A stretch of 64,000 bases of DNA from Halorubrum vacuolatum. Lineage in GTDB: Archaea > Halobacteriota > Halobacteria > Halobacteriales > Haloferacaceae. The stretch is taken from NCBI RefSeq assembly GCF_900188065.1, contig NZ_FZNQ01000005.1, positions 1 to 64,000 on the forward strand. The letters run 5' to 3'. The notes below the pieces were generated by a model. That model was not told where the DNA came from and ran no database searches. It worked only from the letters and a program-made list of their open reading frames with translations. Shown piece after piece: positions 41,630-50,426 of the stretch. Position 1 is the first letter of the stretch. Each line of letters opens with the position of its first letter. The position numbers and the translations under genes were made by a program.

Positions 41630-42391
41630 TCACGGCGACGGCTTTTCCCACTCCACCGGGCCGTCCGACGCCGCCCGCGCGGTCGCGCTCGCGGTGGCGA
41701 TCGGCTGTTCGTCCTCCGGTCCGAGGAACCGCACCTCGACGGAATCGCCCGGATCCATCGGCCGGTCGCCATCGAAGAGGACGGGATAGCGGTTCTCCAC
41801 CCGGAAGAACGGATCGTCGTCCCCGCGGGCGACGTCGTTGTCGTTCGACTCGACGTAGCTGAATGGCTCACCCTCCTCGGCGTCGGTCTCTCCCCCCTCT
41901 TGGTATCGGTTGTGTGCCATCCGGACGGTCAACTCGTCGCCCGCCCGGAGGGTTCCGGTCGCGAACGCGCCGACGTCCGCATCATGCTCCCGCTGTTCGG
42001 TATCCGCACCGAACCGGTTGGGGTTTACAAACCGGACCTGCCCGCCCTCGCCGTCGGATCCCTCCTATCGCACGAGGATCGACCCGATCTCGTCGCCCTC
42101 GAATGTCGGTCCCTGTTCGTAGGTGAGACGAACGGCGTCGACGTCGCCGCGGTCGGGTTCGCCTTCCGCGGCATCCCAGCCGTTCCAGCTTCGATGTTCA
42201 GCCCCCAACACGACCTCCGCGTCGCCGAAGACGCGGGGCTCCTGTGGCTCGGTTAGCTCATCGGTGACGTCGAAAAAGACGACGGATACGGTCGCGGCGA
42301 GGACTACTACGATGGCCACGATGAGGACGATGCCGACCACCGGGGTGACGCCGCGGTCACGGTTCGTGAGGGTACGGGGACCACCACCCAT
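41630..42391 (-). pseudogene. Type IV pilin-like gene interrupted by an in-frame TAG
   Basis: The first 108 codons encode an archaeal pilin N-terminus: a basic leader NRDRG, then VTPVVGIVLIVAIVVVLAATVSVVFF, and an outer beta-rich domain. A TAG at 42065-42067 (codon 109) stops it, yet the same frame continues for a further 144 codons without another stop, and the protein-like sequence ends EWEKPSP. The continuation includes VRFVNPNRFGADTEQ and NENRYPVLFDGDRPMDPGDSVEVRF-type beta strands. The simplest reading is a nonsense mutation of a CAG, TGG or AAG codon. A sequencing error or stop read-through is also possible. The ATG at 42391 is preferred to the GTG before it. Confidence 0.75.
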
Positions 42392-42510
42392 CACGAGTCT
42401 CCCATCCTCCTGATCGACCTCTCCGCCGACGCGTCCTTGTCCGGCATATGATCGGCAACAGGGCCCGCCCGATCATATATATTCCGCAGGAACACCCGCC
42501 GTCGTCGGTA

Positions 42511-42522
42511 GGATTTTTATCC
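42511..42522 (+). promoter_or_regulatory. TATA-like box for mgsA
   Basis: GGATTTTTATCC is centred about 26 bases before the ATG at 42542, giving leaderless spacing. The element is itself nearly palindromic. Confidence 0.55.
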
Positions 42523-42541
42523 GCCGCCGGGAGGAACGTGC

Positions 42542-42931
42542 ATGCGCATCGCGCTCATTGCCCACGACCAGTTGAAAGACGAGATGGTCGAATTCGTGCA
42601 GACGTACGTGGACGTCCTCTCGGACTGTGAGATCGTCACCACGGGCACGACCGGCAAACGGATCCACGAGGAGACCGGGCTAACGGTCGATCGGCAGGCT
42701 TCGGGGCCGCTCGGCGGTGACCTCCAGATCGGCGCGATGGTCGCGAACGACGAGCTTCACGGGCTCATCTTCCTCCGCGACCCGCTCACCGCCCAGCCGC
42801 ATGAACCCGACATCTCGGCGCTGTTGCGCGTCTGTGACGTGCGGGACGTCCCGGTGGCGACGAACCTCGCGTCCGCGGAGCTGTTGGTCGAGGGGATGCT
42901 CGTCGAGGGGTTGTTGGACATCACGGAGTGA
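42542..42931 (+). CDS. mgsA: Methylglyoxal synthase
   Basis: This protein of 129 residues turns dihydroxyacetone phosphate into methylglyoxal and phosphate. The phosphate-binding start [11 protein letters not shown], the [14 protein letters not shown] loop, the catalytic Asp near D60 in [12 protein letters not shown], and [17 protein letters not shown] are all family hallmarks. It is full length. With DhaL/DhaM at 23 kb it points to active triose metabolism, though the genes are far apart. It has its own promoter. Confidence 0.94.
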   Translation: MRIALIAHDQLKDEMVEFVQTYVDVLSDCEIVTTGTTGKRIHEETGLTVDRQASGPLGGDLQIGAMVANDELHGLIFLRDPLTAQPHEPDISALLRVCDVRDVPVATNLASAELLVEGMLVEGLLDITE

Positions 42932-43021
42932 CCGCTCGTCGCGTCGACGGATCCGCCGGAAGTATCGCTCCTGATTCTGCGGCCCGGAAGGTTATGTGCG
43001 TCACTCGTTTACTTCCGATCG

Positions 43022-43543
43022 ATGGACAGCCGTTCGGGGCCTCGCTTGAAAACGCTCGCCCTTGCGCTCGCCGTGCTCTCATGTCTCGCGCTCATCGGCG
43101 CGCCGGTCGCCGCGAGCGTCGCCTCCACCGCCTCCACCGGGAACGCGACCCCAGCAGGTGATCCGGACGAGGAGTTCGGCGATCCGGTCGATCCGCTGAC
43201 GGAGTGTTTCGTCGGCCAGGGCTACCCGCTCAGCATCGGCGACCCGCCGACGACTATCGACGCGGTCGTCCACCTCTCGGTGCTCACGGACCCCCAGAAC
43301 GCCGGCGAGTTCGGCATCGAGCTCTCGGGCACGACCGGCGAGGACCGGATCGTCACGCTTGCGGCGGGGGTCCGGCTCGACAGCGCCGGGCTGATCGCCA
43401 CCGGCGTGAATCCGTTTGCGGCCTTCGACGTTGTCTACACCTACGAGCTCCGCTTGCCGATGTTCGACGGAGTCATCGAGGAGACGGCCTACCGCGACGA
43501 CGGGTCACCGGTCGGCTCCGCCGCGGGAACGGTCCCCTGTTGA
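43022..43543 (+). CDS. Secreted protein with signal peptide
   Basis: This protein of 173 residues has a Sec-type signal (basic start RSGPRLK, hydrophobic LALALAVLSCLALIGAPVAA, cleavage near AAS). The mature part is acidic and beta-rich with two cysteines (ECFVGQG near the start and TVPC at the end), which may form a disulfide. No catalytic motif or lipobox is visible. The function is unknown. Confidence 0.75.
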   Translation: MDSRSGPRLKTLALALAVLSCLALIGAPVAASVASTASTGNATPAGDPDEEFGDPVDPLTECFVGQGYPLSIGDPPTTIDAVVHLSVLTDPQNAGEFGIELSGTTGEDRIVTLAAGVRLDSAGLIATGVNPFAAFDVVYTYELRLPMFDGVIEETAYRDDGSPVGSAAGTVPC

Positions 43544-43585
43544 GCCGGGAGGCTTTTTCAGACGCGACCTGATCATCACAAACAA

Positions 43586-43594
43586 TACTTAACG
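43586..43594 (+). promoter_or_regulatory. TATA-like box for the mutase gene
   Basis: TACTTAACG is centred about 28 bases before the ATG at 43618. Confidence 0.5.
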
Positions 43595-43617
43595 TTCGGG
43601 CGAGCGAAGACGACGCC

Positions 43618-45318
43618 ATGTACGACGAGGAGGACCTCGCCGCGATCCGCGCGGATCGCGAGCGCTGGGCGGCCGACACGCTCGAACCGACACGCGAGCG
43701 ATACGGGGAGCGCCGCGACCGGTTCGCCACCGTCTCGAATCTTGAGGTGGATCGGCTCTACACCCCCGCGGACGTCGCCGACCTCGACTACCGTGAGGAC
43801 CTCGGCTTTCCGGGCGAGGAGCCGTACACCCGCGGCGTCTATCCGACGATGTACCGAGGCCGCCCGTGGACGATGCGGCAGTTCGCGGGCTTCGGCACCG
43901 CAACGGAGACGAACGACCGGTTTCACTATCTCATCGAGAACGGCCAGACCGGCCTCTCGACCGCCTTCGATATGCCCTCGCTCATGGGACTCGACTCCGA
44001 CGACGAGATGGCGCTCGGGGAGGTCGGCAAGGAGGGCGTCGCCGTCGACACGCTCCGGGACATGGAGGTGCTCTTCGAGGGCATCGACCTCGCGGAGGTC
44101 TCCACGTCCTTTACGATCAACCCCTCCGCGCCGGTGATCTACGCGATGTACGTCGCGCTCGCCGACGAGCGGGGCGTGCCGCGCTCGGCGCTTCGGGGCA
44201 CCCTCCAGAACGACATGTTGAAGGAGTTCATCGCCCAGAAGGAGTGGATCGTTCCCCCGGAGCCCTCACTCGATCTCGTCGTCGACACGATCGAGTTCGC
44301 GGTCGAGGAGACCCCGCGATTCAAGCCCATCTCCGTCTCGGGCTATCACATCCGTGAGGCCGGATCGACCGCGATACAGGAGCTCGCGTTCACGCTCGCG
44401 GACGGGTTCGCCTACGTCGAGGCGTGTCTCGACCGCGGAATGGACGTCGACGCGTTCGCCCCGCAGTTCTCCTTCTTTTTCAACGCGCACAACTCCCTGC
44501 TTGAGGAGGTCGCGAAGTTCCGAGCGGCCCGTCGGCTCTATGCCCGTCGGATGAGAGAGGCGTACGGTGCGGAGACGGACGCGGCGACGCAGTTGAAGTT
44601 CCACACCCAGACGGCCGGGCAGTCGCTCACGGCCCAACAGCCGCTGAACAACGTCGTTCGCGTCACGATCCAAGCGCTCGCGGGCGTGCTCGGCGGGACG
44701 CAGAGCCTGCACACCAACTCCTTCGACGAGGCGCTCGCGCTCCCGTCCGAGCGGGCCGTTCGGGTCGCGTTACGGACCCAGCAGATCATCGCCGAGGAGT
44801 CCGGCGTCGCCGACACGATCGATCCGCTCGGCGGCTCGTTCGCGGTGGAGGCGCTGACGAACGAGATCGAGGAGGCCGCGATCGACTATTTGGATGAGAT
44901 CGCCTCGCTGGGCGACGGCTCGATCCGCGACGGCGTCCTCACCGGCATCGAGGGGGGCTACTTCCATCGGGAGATTCAGGAGGCCTCGTATGAGTACCAA
45001 GCGCGTGTCGACGCCGGCGAGGAGACCGTCGTCGGGGTGAATACATACACCGTCGAGGAGGACACCCGTCCCGACGTGCTTCGGGTCGACGAGGGGACCC
45101 GCGACCGGCAGCTCTCACGGCTGGAGTCGGTGAAAACCGAGCGCGACGAGGACGCCGTTGACCGGGCGCTCGCGAACGTCCGTTCGGCCATCCGAAGCGA
45201 CGAGAACGTCATGCCCGCCATCGTCGAGGCGGTGAAGGCGTACGCGACGATGGGTGAGATCATGGCCGTCTTCGAGGACGAACACGGCAGCTATCGGGAA
45301 CGGATCGGCGTCGCGTGA
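43618..45318 (+). CDS. Methylmalonyl-CoA mutase, catalytic (large) subunit
   Basis: This protein of 566 residues is the acyl-CoA-binding TIM-barrel part of the adenosylcobalamin-dependent mutase that interconverts methylmalonyl-CoA and succinyl-CoA. Conserved segments include GVYPTMYRGRPWTMRQFAGFGTATETNDRFHYL, GLSTAFDMPSLMG, ISVSGYHIREAGST, LKFHTQTAGQSLTAQQPLNN and LGGTQSLHTNSFDEALALP. The C-terminal B12-binding domain of fused enzymes is absent, so a separate small subunit must exist. It is not in the window. The family also includes isobutyryl-type mutases, so the substrate is not certain. Confidence 0.93.
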   Translation: MYDEEDLAAIRADRERWAADTLEPTRERYGERRDRFATVSNLEVDRLYTPADVADLDYREDLGFPGEEPYTRGVYPTMYRGRPWTMRQFAGFGTATETNDRFHYLIENGQTGLSTAFDMPSLMGLDSDDEMALGEVGKEGVAVDTLRDMEVLFEGIDLAEVSTSFTINPSAPVIYAMYVALADERGVPRSALRGTLQNDMLKEFIAQKEWIVPPEPSLDLVVDTIEFAVEETPRFKPISVSGYHIREAGSTAIQELAFTLADGFAYVEACLDRGMDVDAFAPQFSFFFNAHNSLLEEVAKFRAARRLYARRMREAYGAETDAATQLKFHTQTAGQSLTAQQPLNNVVRVTIQALAGVLGGTQSLHTNSFDEALALPSERAVRVALRTQQIIAEESGVADTIDPLGGSFAVEALTNEIEEAAIDYLDEIASLGDGSIRDGVLTGIEGGYFHREIQEASYEYQARVDAGEETVVGVNTYTVEEDTRPDVLRVDEGTRDRQLSRLESVKTERDEDAVDRALANVRSAIRSDENVMPAIVEAVKAYATMGEIMAVFEDEHGSYRERIGVA

Positions 45319-45391
45319 CGTTCGGACACGAGCGTGACGTTCGATCCCGAGCGCAAAGAACGCGGGCCCACGGGGTGTACGATGTGGTGTC

Positions 45392-45625
45392 CTATCCGTC
45401 GACCGCCCGTGCGTCCGCGGCACACCACGCGTTCCCCCGCCGTCCCGCGCGTCGGAGTTCGAGATGGACGACGGAACCCGCATCCAGCTCCGACAGCTCC
45501 TCGTGGACCGCATCGTCGTCGTACTCGACGACGTGGAGCGTCCCGTTGCGTGGATGTTCACGGAGCGTCATCGCTCCATGGTCGTTACACGATTTGACGA
45601 CGGTGTATTTGCCAGCGCGGTGCAT
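45392..45625 (-). CDS. Small conserved-looking protein
   Basis: This protein of 77 residues, HRAGKYTVVKSCNDHGAMTLREHPRNGTLHVVEYDDDAVHEELSEL, has a compact beta-alpha-like composition with clear protein character and one CxxA/C pair. The ATG at 45625 is preferred over the GTG one codon upstream. It is divergent from the phosphopantothenate ligase gene, sharing about 100 bases of AT-rich promoter space. I do not recognise the family and can give no function. Confidence 0.7.
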   Translation of the reverse strand: MHRAGKYTVVKSCNDHGAMTLREHPRNGTLHVVEYDDDAVHEELSELDAGSVVHLELRRAGRRGNAWCAADARAVDG

Positions 45626-45723
45626 CACATCCGAATGTCTGTTTTACCAGTTGATAATTTTTGGGGCAATTTTCGCGATATGCCAACGCGTCGCTTATCA
45701 CCCACCCATCGCCAAACGGGGAT

Positions 45724-46482
45724 ATGATCGACTCGGAGATCCCCCGGGATCACCCTCGATACGCCTCGCTCGTGACTCGACACCGGATCGAGGCGGGCGT
45801 CGAGCGGGGGATCACCTCGAAACAGGGGCTCATCGCGCAGGGACGCGGAGAGGCGTTCGATTACCTCCTCGGCGAGCGCACGCTTCCGAGCGCGGACGCG
45901 GCCGCCCGGGCGGCGGCGGCACACCTCCTCTCGGCGAACCGGCCGGTCATCTCCGTCAACGGCAACGTCGCGGCGCTCGTGCCCGAGGAGACGATCGCGC
46001 TCGCGGGGGTCGTCGGGGCCGACCTCGAGGTGAACCTGTTTAACCGCACCGAGGAGCGCATGGAGGCGATCGCGGACCACCTGCATGCACACGGCGCGAC
46101 CGAAATAAAGGGGCTGACCGGTGACGGGGAGATCCCCGGGCTCGCACACGCCCGTGGGACGGTCGATGCCGACGGCATCGAGTCGGCGGATGTCGTCGTC
46201 GTCCCGCTGGAGGACGGGGACCGTGCGGAGGCGCTCGCGGCGATGGGAAAAACGGAGATCGTGATCGATTTAAATCCCGGAAGCCGGTCGCCGCGGACGG
46301 CCGACGTGCCGATCATCGACAACGTCCTTCGGGCGGTTCCGAACATGACCGCACACGCACGGGAGCTGGCTGACGCTTCCCCGGCCGAGCTGCAGGCGAT
46401 CCGCGAGACGTTCGATCCCGAGGCGACGCTCGCGGCCGCCGAGCGGGCTATCCGTGAAGGCGAGTTCGCCGACGAGGAGTGA
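45724..46482 (+). CDS. 4-phosphopantoate--beta-alanine ligase
   Basis: This protein of 252 residues is the archaeal phosphopantothenate synthetase of coenzyme A synthesis (DUF137 family). It joins 4-phosphopantoate and beta-alanine using ATP. The signature HPRYASLVTRHRIEAGVERGITSKQGLIAQGRGEAFDYLLGE (about residues 8-50), the Rossmann-like NRPVISVNGNVAALVP, VNLFNRTEERM and IDNVLRAVPNMTAHA match the family. I chose the ATG at 45724, which a TCGCTTATCA TATA-like box precedes by 28 bases. Pantoate kinase is not adjacent. Confidence 0.93.
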   Translation: MIDSEIPRDHPRYASLVTRHRIEAGVERGITSKQGLIAQGRGEAFDYLLGERTLPSADAAARAAAAHLLSANRPVISVNGNVAALVPEETIALAGVVGADLEVNLFNRTEERMEAIADHLHAHGATEIKGLTGDGEIPGLAHARGTVDADGIESADVVVVPLEDGDRAEALAAMGKTEIVIDLNPGSRSPRTADVPIIDNVLRAVPNMTAHARELADASPAELQAIRETFDPEATLAAAERAIREGEFADEE

Positions 46483-46539
46483 GTGACCGGTCCTCGAACC
46501 GCTCGCTCTCTGCGCTCCAACCAGCCCGTTATCTCCCGA

Positions 46540-47700
46540 TCAGACGATCCCTTCGTCCAACGGCGACTCGCGGGCGGGCTTGCCCGCCGTGGCGGCGAAC
46601 TGCATCGTCTCGGCGAACTCCGCGAAGGTGACGACGCCAACGACCTCGCCCGCGTCGTCCTCGACGAGCGCGTGGTTCGTCCGTTCGGTGTTGATCGCGA
46701 CGAGCGCCTCGAAGGCGTCCTCCTCGCGGCGGATCCGCACCGGCGACTCCGAGAGGATCGCCGCCACCGTGGCGGTGTCGCGGTCGAGCTTTCGGGCACG
46801 TTTTAACTCATCGAGCGAGACGACCCCGACGAGTTCGCCGTCGCGCTCGACCGGAAAGACCGTCCGACGGCTCGTGAACATCCGATCCGAGAACGCCTGT
46901 AGGGTCGTCTCCGCGGGGATGGTTTCGGGATCGAGCCGCATCAGATCGGCGACGGTGAGCCCCTCCAGGAGGTCGGCGACCGTGGTGATCCGCGATTCGC
47001 TTTTCGCCGCGCCGTAGACGAACAGGCCGACGAGGATCAGTATCAGGTCGAACGCGAGAACCCCGAGGACGACGAAGACGAGTCCGAACGTGATCCCGAC
47101 GCGAGCGGCGATACGGGTCGCGGAGGCGTACGGGCGATTGCGCGCGAGCAACGCGCGAAGGATCCGCCCGCCGTCCATCGGAAACGCGGGGATACAGTTG
47201 AACACCGCGAGGACGATGTTGATCACGCCGAGCCAACCGACGACGAAGAGCAGCACGGGCTGGGAGGCGGGCACGACCTGCAATCCGAGCAGGAAGACGA
47301 CGCCGACCGCCACGCTCGTGATCGGCCCGATGATCGCGATCCAGAACTCCCGGTTCCACTCCTTGGGGATCGATTCGAGCGCGGCGACCCCGCCGAAGAT
47401 CCAGAGGGTGATCGATTCGATCCCGATCCCGTACCGGCGCGCCATCCACGCATGTCCGAGTTCGTGTGCGAGCACCCCGAGGAACAGCCCGAGCGCCGCG
47501 AGCGTCCCGATCAGCCAGCGGAACTCCGCGAGCGCCGCCGGATCCAGTTCGGTTCCGGCGAGCGATCCGATGATCCCCGCATACAGCGTGATCCCCTGTC
47601 CGCTGCCGATGAGATACGCCAACAGCGGCAAAAAGAGGATCAGCGAGATGTTGATGCGGATGGGGATCTCCCAGATCCGCGCGACGGTGTAGCTTCGCAT
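46540..47700 (-). CDS. Site-2 protease family protein with two CBS domains
   Basis: This M50 family membrane metalloprotease of 386 residues has the zinc site HELGH at residues 79-83, the second ligand motif NCIPAFPMDGGR (D176), and about six transmembrane helices. After residue 245 come two CBS domains (VADLMRLDPETIPAETTLQAF and AAILSESPVRIRREEDAFEALVAI), which bind adenosyl ligands and may gate the protease. The ATG at 47700 (MRSYTVARIWEIPIRIN) fits the family N-terminus. It is divergent from the Lrp gene. The substrates are unknown. Confidence 0.94.
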   Translation of the reverse strand: MRSYTVARIWEIPIRINISLILFLPLLAYLIGSGQGITLYAGIIGSLAGTELDPAALAEFRWLIGTLAALGLFLGVLAHELGHAWMARRYGIGIESITLWIFGGVAALESIPKEWNREFWIAIIGPITSVAVGVVFLLGLQVVPASQPVLLFVVGWLGVINIVLAVFNCIPAFPMDGGRILRALLARNRPYASATRIAARVGITFGLVFVVLGVLAFDLILILVGLFVYGAAKSESRITTVADLLEGLTVADLMRLDPETIPAETTLQAFSDRMFTSRRTVFPVERDGELVGVVSLDELKRARKLDRDTATVAAILSESPVRIRREEDAFEALVAINTERTNHALVEDDAGEVVGVVTFAEFAETMQFAATAGKPARESPLDEGIV

Positions 47701-47791
47701 GCCCGCATTGGGGAGGGACGCGTACTTAACTACTGCTGGCGGATCGGCCGGTGGTCGCAAGGACAAAGACCGTGCCGCCCGAGGGCCGTGT

Positions 47792-48241
47792 ATGGAATTG
47801 GACGAGACGGATCGGAAGATATTGCGGATCCTCCAGTCCGATGCGCGAACCCCGTTCTCGGAGATCGCTCGCCGGATCGACATGTCGAGCGCGACGGTTC
47901 ATGACCGTGTCGGACGCATGGAGGACGCGGGCGTCATCGAGGGCTATCACGCGAAGGTGAACGCGAAGGCCGTCGGATACGGCGTCAGCGCCCTCGTCGG
48001 ACTTCGCGTCGAGCAGGGTCGCGAGGAGGACGCGCTGGAGCAGCTTCGGGAGATCGAGGGCGTCACCGAGATCCATCTGACGACGGGCGAGTGGGACGTG
48101 ATGTTGAAAGTCGCCGCGGCCGACACCGACAGCCTCCGGGACCTGATGTTCGACCGGGTCGCCAACATGGAGGGGTTCTCGCGCTCACAGACGATGATCA
48201 TCCTCGGCACCGACTACGAGACCGACGGCCTCCCGATCTGA
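47792..48241 (+). CDS. Lrp/AsnC family transcriptional regulator
   Basis: This protein of 149 residues has an N-terminal helix-turn-helix (DETDRKILRILQSDARTPFSEIARRIDMSSATVHDRVGRMEDAG) and a C-terminal RAM ligand-binding domain (VSALVGLRVEQGREED and TTGEWDVMLKVAAAD, FSRSQTMIIL). Such proteins form octamers and respond to amino acids. The ATG at 47792 is exact for the family start. Candidate targets include its own promoter and the divergent protease gene, but no binding site is proven. Confidence 0.93.
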   Translation: MELDETDRKILRILQSDARTPFSEIARRIDMSSATVHDRVGRMEDAGVIEGYHAKVNAKAVGYGVSALVGLRVEQGREEDALEQLREIEGVTEIHLTTGEWDVMLKVAAADTDSLRDLMFDRVANMEGFSRSQTMIILGTDYETDGLPI

Positions 48242-48261
48242 ACGGCGCGACGGCCCGACGC

Positions 48262-48314
48262 GTCGATCACGGTCGGACGGGTCGATCACGGTCGGACGGG
48301 TCGATCACGGTCGG
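48262..48314. repeat. 19-bp tandem repeat after the Lrp gene
   Basis: GTCGATCACGGTCGGACGG occurs at 48262-48280 and 48281-48299, followed by the first 15 bases at 48300-48314 (2.8 copies). It lies in the gap between the lrp stop and the DUF63 gene. It is too short and spacer-free for CRISPR. It may be a protein-binding iteron-like site or simple slippage. Confidence 0.85.
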
Positions 48315-48382
48315 CTAAACGGGCTACGGACCGGCCGTCCGCGACCGGAACGCTCAACACCCACACCCCCCGAACGTGGGAC

Positions 48383-49537
48383 ATGAGTGGTTTCCTTGAG
48401 GAACGCCTCGGGCTCGGCCCCGAGCGCGCGTGGCTTGCGGCGGTCTCGGCGGTCACGGCTCTCCTCGTGATCGGCTCGTTGGTGTTCCCACGGCAGGTCT
48501 ACGACGCCTTCCTCTGGCGCTACTTCTGGGGTCCCGTCGTCGCCGATGGGCAGGGTGCACAGTGTGCGGTCCGTGAGGGTGGCACGACGGAGCTGTTGAC
48601 CAGCGGGGCGGCCTGTTCCGACGCGATCGCGGCCGGTCAGATCGTCGCCGAGCCGGGCTATACGACCGTCTCGACGCTGAGCTACGTGGTGATCCTCTTG
48701 GCGATGCTGACCGGAGTCGTCCTGCTCCTCCGCCGGCTCGACATCGGGAACGAGTTCCGATTTTTCTACGCGCTCTTCCCGTTCATGCTCTTCGGGGGTG
48801 CACTCCGGACCGTCGAGGACGCCGGCATCGCCGCCATCCGCGCCGGCGTCGATCCGCTCGTTCCGTTCCCGTGGAGCGCGCTCCTGATCAGCCCGTTCAT
48901 CTACTTCACCGTCTTCGCGCTCACCCTCGTCTCCGTGCTCCTCGCGTACGCCCTCGCGGACCGCGGGCTCGTCGACGACTACGCACACGCGCTCTTCGGG
49001 TTCGGGACCGGCCTGTTGGTCCTCTCGCTCGGCTACCTCGCATACCTCGCCGCGACGACGGAGTACGTGACCGTCTACCCGCAGATCCTCGTCCTCACGC
49101 TCGTCATCGCCACGCTGTCGACGTGGCTCACGTGGAAGCTCATCGAGGGGTGGCGACCGTCGATCAACCAGGGGACCGGCTTCGCCGGCTTCCTGATCAT
49201 CTGGGGGCACGCCGTCGACGGCGTCGCCAACGTGATCGGGCTCAACTGGATGCCCGAGCTCACCGGCACTTCGAACCTCGTCCCGAAACACGTCGTCAAC
49301 GAGCTGATCGTGAACTGGACGGGCCGGCTTCTCCCCGACTCCGTCGTCGCGATCACGGGTGACGCGTGGCCGTTCCTCTTCGTGAAGATCGGCGCGGCGA
49401 CGTTCGTCGTCTGGGTGTTCAACGGCGAGATGTACGACGAGTCGCCGCGGTTTACGATGCTGCTTCTCATCACGGTCCTCGCGGTCGGGCTCGGTCCCGG
49501 TACCCGCGACATGCTCCGGGCGACCTTCGGGATCTGA
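48383..49537 (+). CDS. DUF63 family membrane protein
   Basis: This protein of 384 residues has about nine hydrophobic segments. The pattern [61 protein letters not shown] and [19 protein letters not shown]-like blocks is characteristic of the archaeal DUF63 family. The function is unknown. The gene begins after the 19-bp repeats and ends without an operon partner. Confidence 0.87.
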   Translation: MSGFLEERLGLGPERAWLAAVSAVTALLVIGSLVFPRQVYDAFLWRYFWGPVVADGQGAQCAVREGGTTELLTSGAACSDAIAAGQIVAEPGYTTVSTLSYVVILLAMLTGVVLLLRRLDIGNEFRFFYALFPFMLFGGALRTVEDAGIAAIRAGVDPLVPFPWSALLISPFIYFTVFALTLVSVLLAYALADRGLVDDYAHALFGFGTGLLVLSLGYLAYLAATTEYVTVYPQILVLTLVIATLSTWLTWKLIEGWRPSINQGTGFAGFLIIWGHAVDGVANVIGLNWMPELTGTSNLVPKHVVNELIVNWTGRLLPDSVVAITGDAWPFLFVKIGAATFVVWVFNGEMYDESPRFTMLLLITVLAVGLGPGTRDMLRATFGI

Positions 49538-49644
49538 GCACGGCCCCGAACCGCTTGCGGACGTTCCCCCTCGCTCACCGTTCGTGCGGTGTTCACCTTC
49601 CGCGATCAGCATGTTATAAGTCGGTTGTACTACGCCCACATACC

Positions 49645-50376
49645 ATGCGTATTCTCGTTACCGGTGCGAGCCGAGGGATAGGGCGAGCCGTTGCACGGAC
49701 ACTCGGAGCCGATCACGATGTCGCAGTCGGTTATCGAACCTCCAAGACGGCGGCTGCACAGGTCGTCGAACAGGTCGTTGAACGGGGCAATAAGGCGGTC
49801 GCAGTCGGCGGCGACGTTCGTGATTCCGAGGCGGTGGACGCGCTGATCGCGGAAACCGTCGAGGGCCTAGGTGGGCTTGATGCCGTGGTAAACAACGCCG
49901 GTATCGTCGACCCGTCCCTTGCGACCGAAATCGACGATGAGCAATGGGCCCGCGTCATTGAGACGAACCTCACGGGAGCGTTTAACGTGACTCGTGCGGC
50001 GCTGCCACATATCGAACCGGACGGTGATATCGTGTTTATCTCCAGCATCGGTGGCACCGGAGGAACGGTGGACGCGAGTTACGCCGCGAGCAAAGCAGGA
50101 CTCCATGGGCTGACCCGGTCGCTTGCGCGCGAATACGGGGCCGGTGGTCTCCAGGTCAACGCCGTCGCCCCGGGGCCCGTTGAGACAGATCTGAACGATG
50201 CTATCCTCGAGTATCTAGAGGCGGTCGAGTTCCGTGGCCACGAGAACGTTGACACGCATCTCCCTCAGTACGCCTGTTCCCCCGAAGATGTCGCTCACAC
50301 GGTGACATACCTCTTGGAAAACGAGTACGTGCAGGGTGAGATCATCAACCTCAACGGCGGTATGCAGTTCCGATAG
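49645..50376 (+). CDS. SDR family oxidoreductase (FabG-like)
   Basis: This protein of 243 residues is a short-chain dehydrogenase. It shows the NADP-binding TGASRGIG start, NNAG in DAVVNNAGIVD, and catalytic Ser (ISSIGGTGG), Tyr and Lys (SYAASKAG), with NAVAPGPVETDLN and a C-terminal GEIINLNGGMQFR. FabG-type 3-oxoacyl reductases end with such a tail. Haloarchaea make isoprenoid lipids, so the physiological substrate may be a polyhydroxyalkanoate or another keto compound. Its codons contain more A/T in third positions than neighbouring genes. Confidence 0.92.
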   Translation: MRILVTGASRGIGRAVARTLGADHDVAVGYRTSKTAAAQVVEQVVERGNKAVAVGGDVRDSEAVDALIAETVEGLGGLDAVVNNAGIVDPSLATEIDDEQWARVIETNLTGAFNVTRAALPHIEPDGDIVFISSIGGTGGTVDASYAASKAGLHGLTRSLAREYGAGGLQVNAVAPGPVETDLNDAILEYLEAVEFRGHENVDTHLPQYACSPEDVAHTVTYLLENEYVQGEIINLNGGMQFR

Positions 50377-50426
50377 CAGCTGATGTTTTTTAGGTGGTGC
50401 GTGAAGAGCCGTGCTGACCGTGCGAT

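Noticed and set aside
42065-42067. Pyrrolysine codon in the pilin gene
   Set aside because: No pyrrolysine genes are in the window and the pathway is not usual in haloarchaea. A nonsense mutation is simpler. It is kept only as something to exclude.
48262-48314. Possible CRISPR or replication iterons
   Set aside because: The 19-bp unit repeats without spacers, there is no cas or orc/cdc6 gene nearby, and the copy number is below three.
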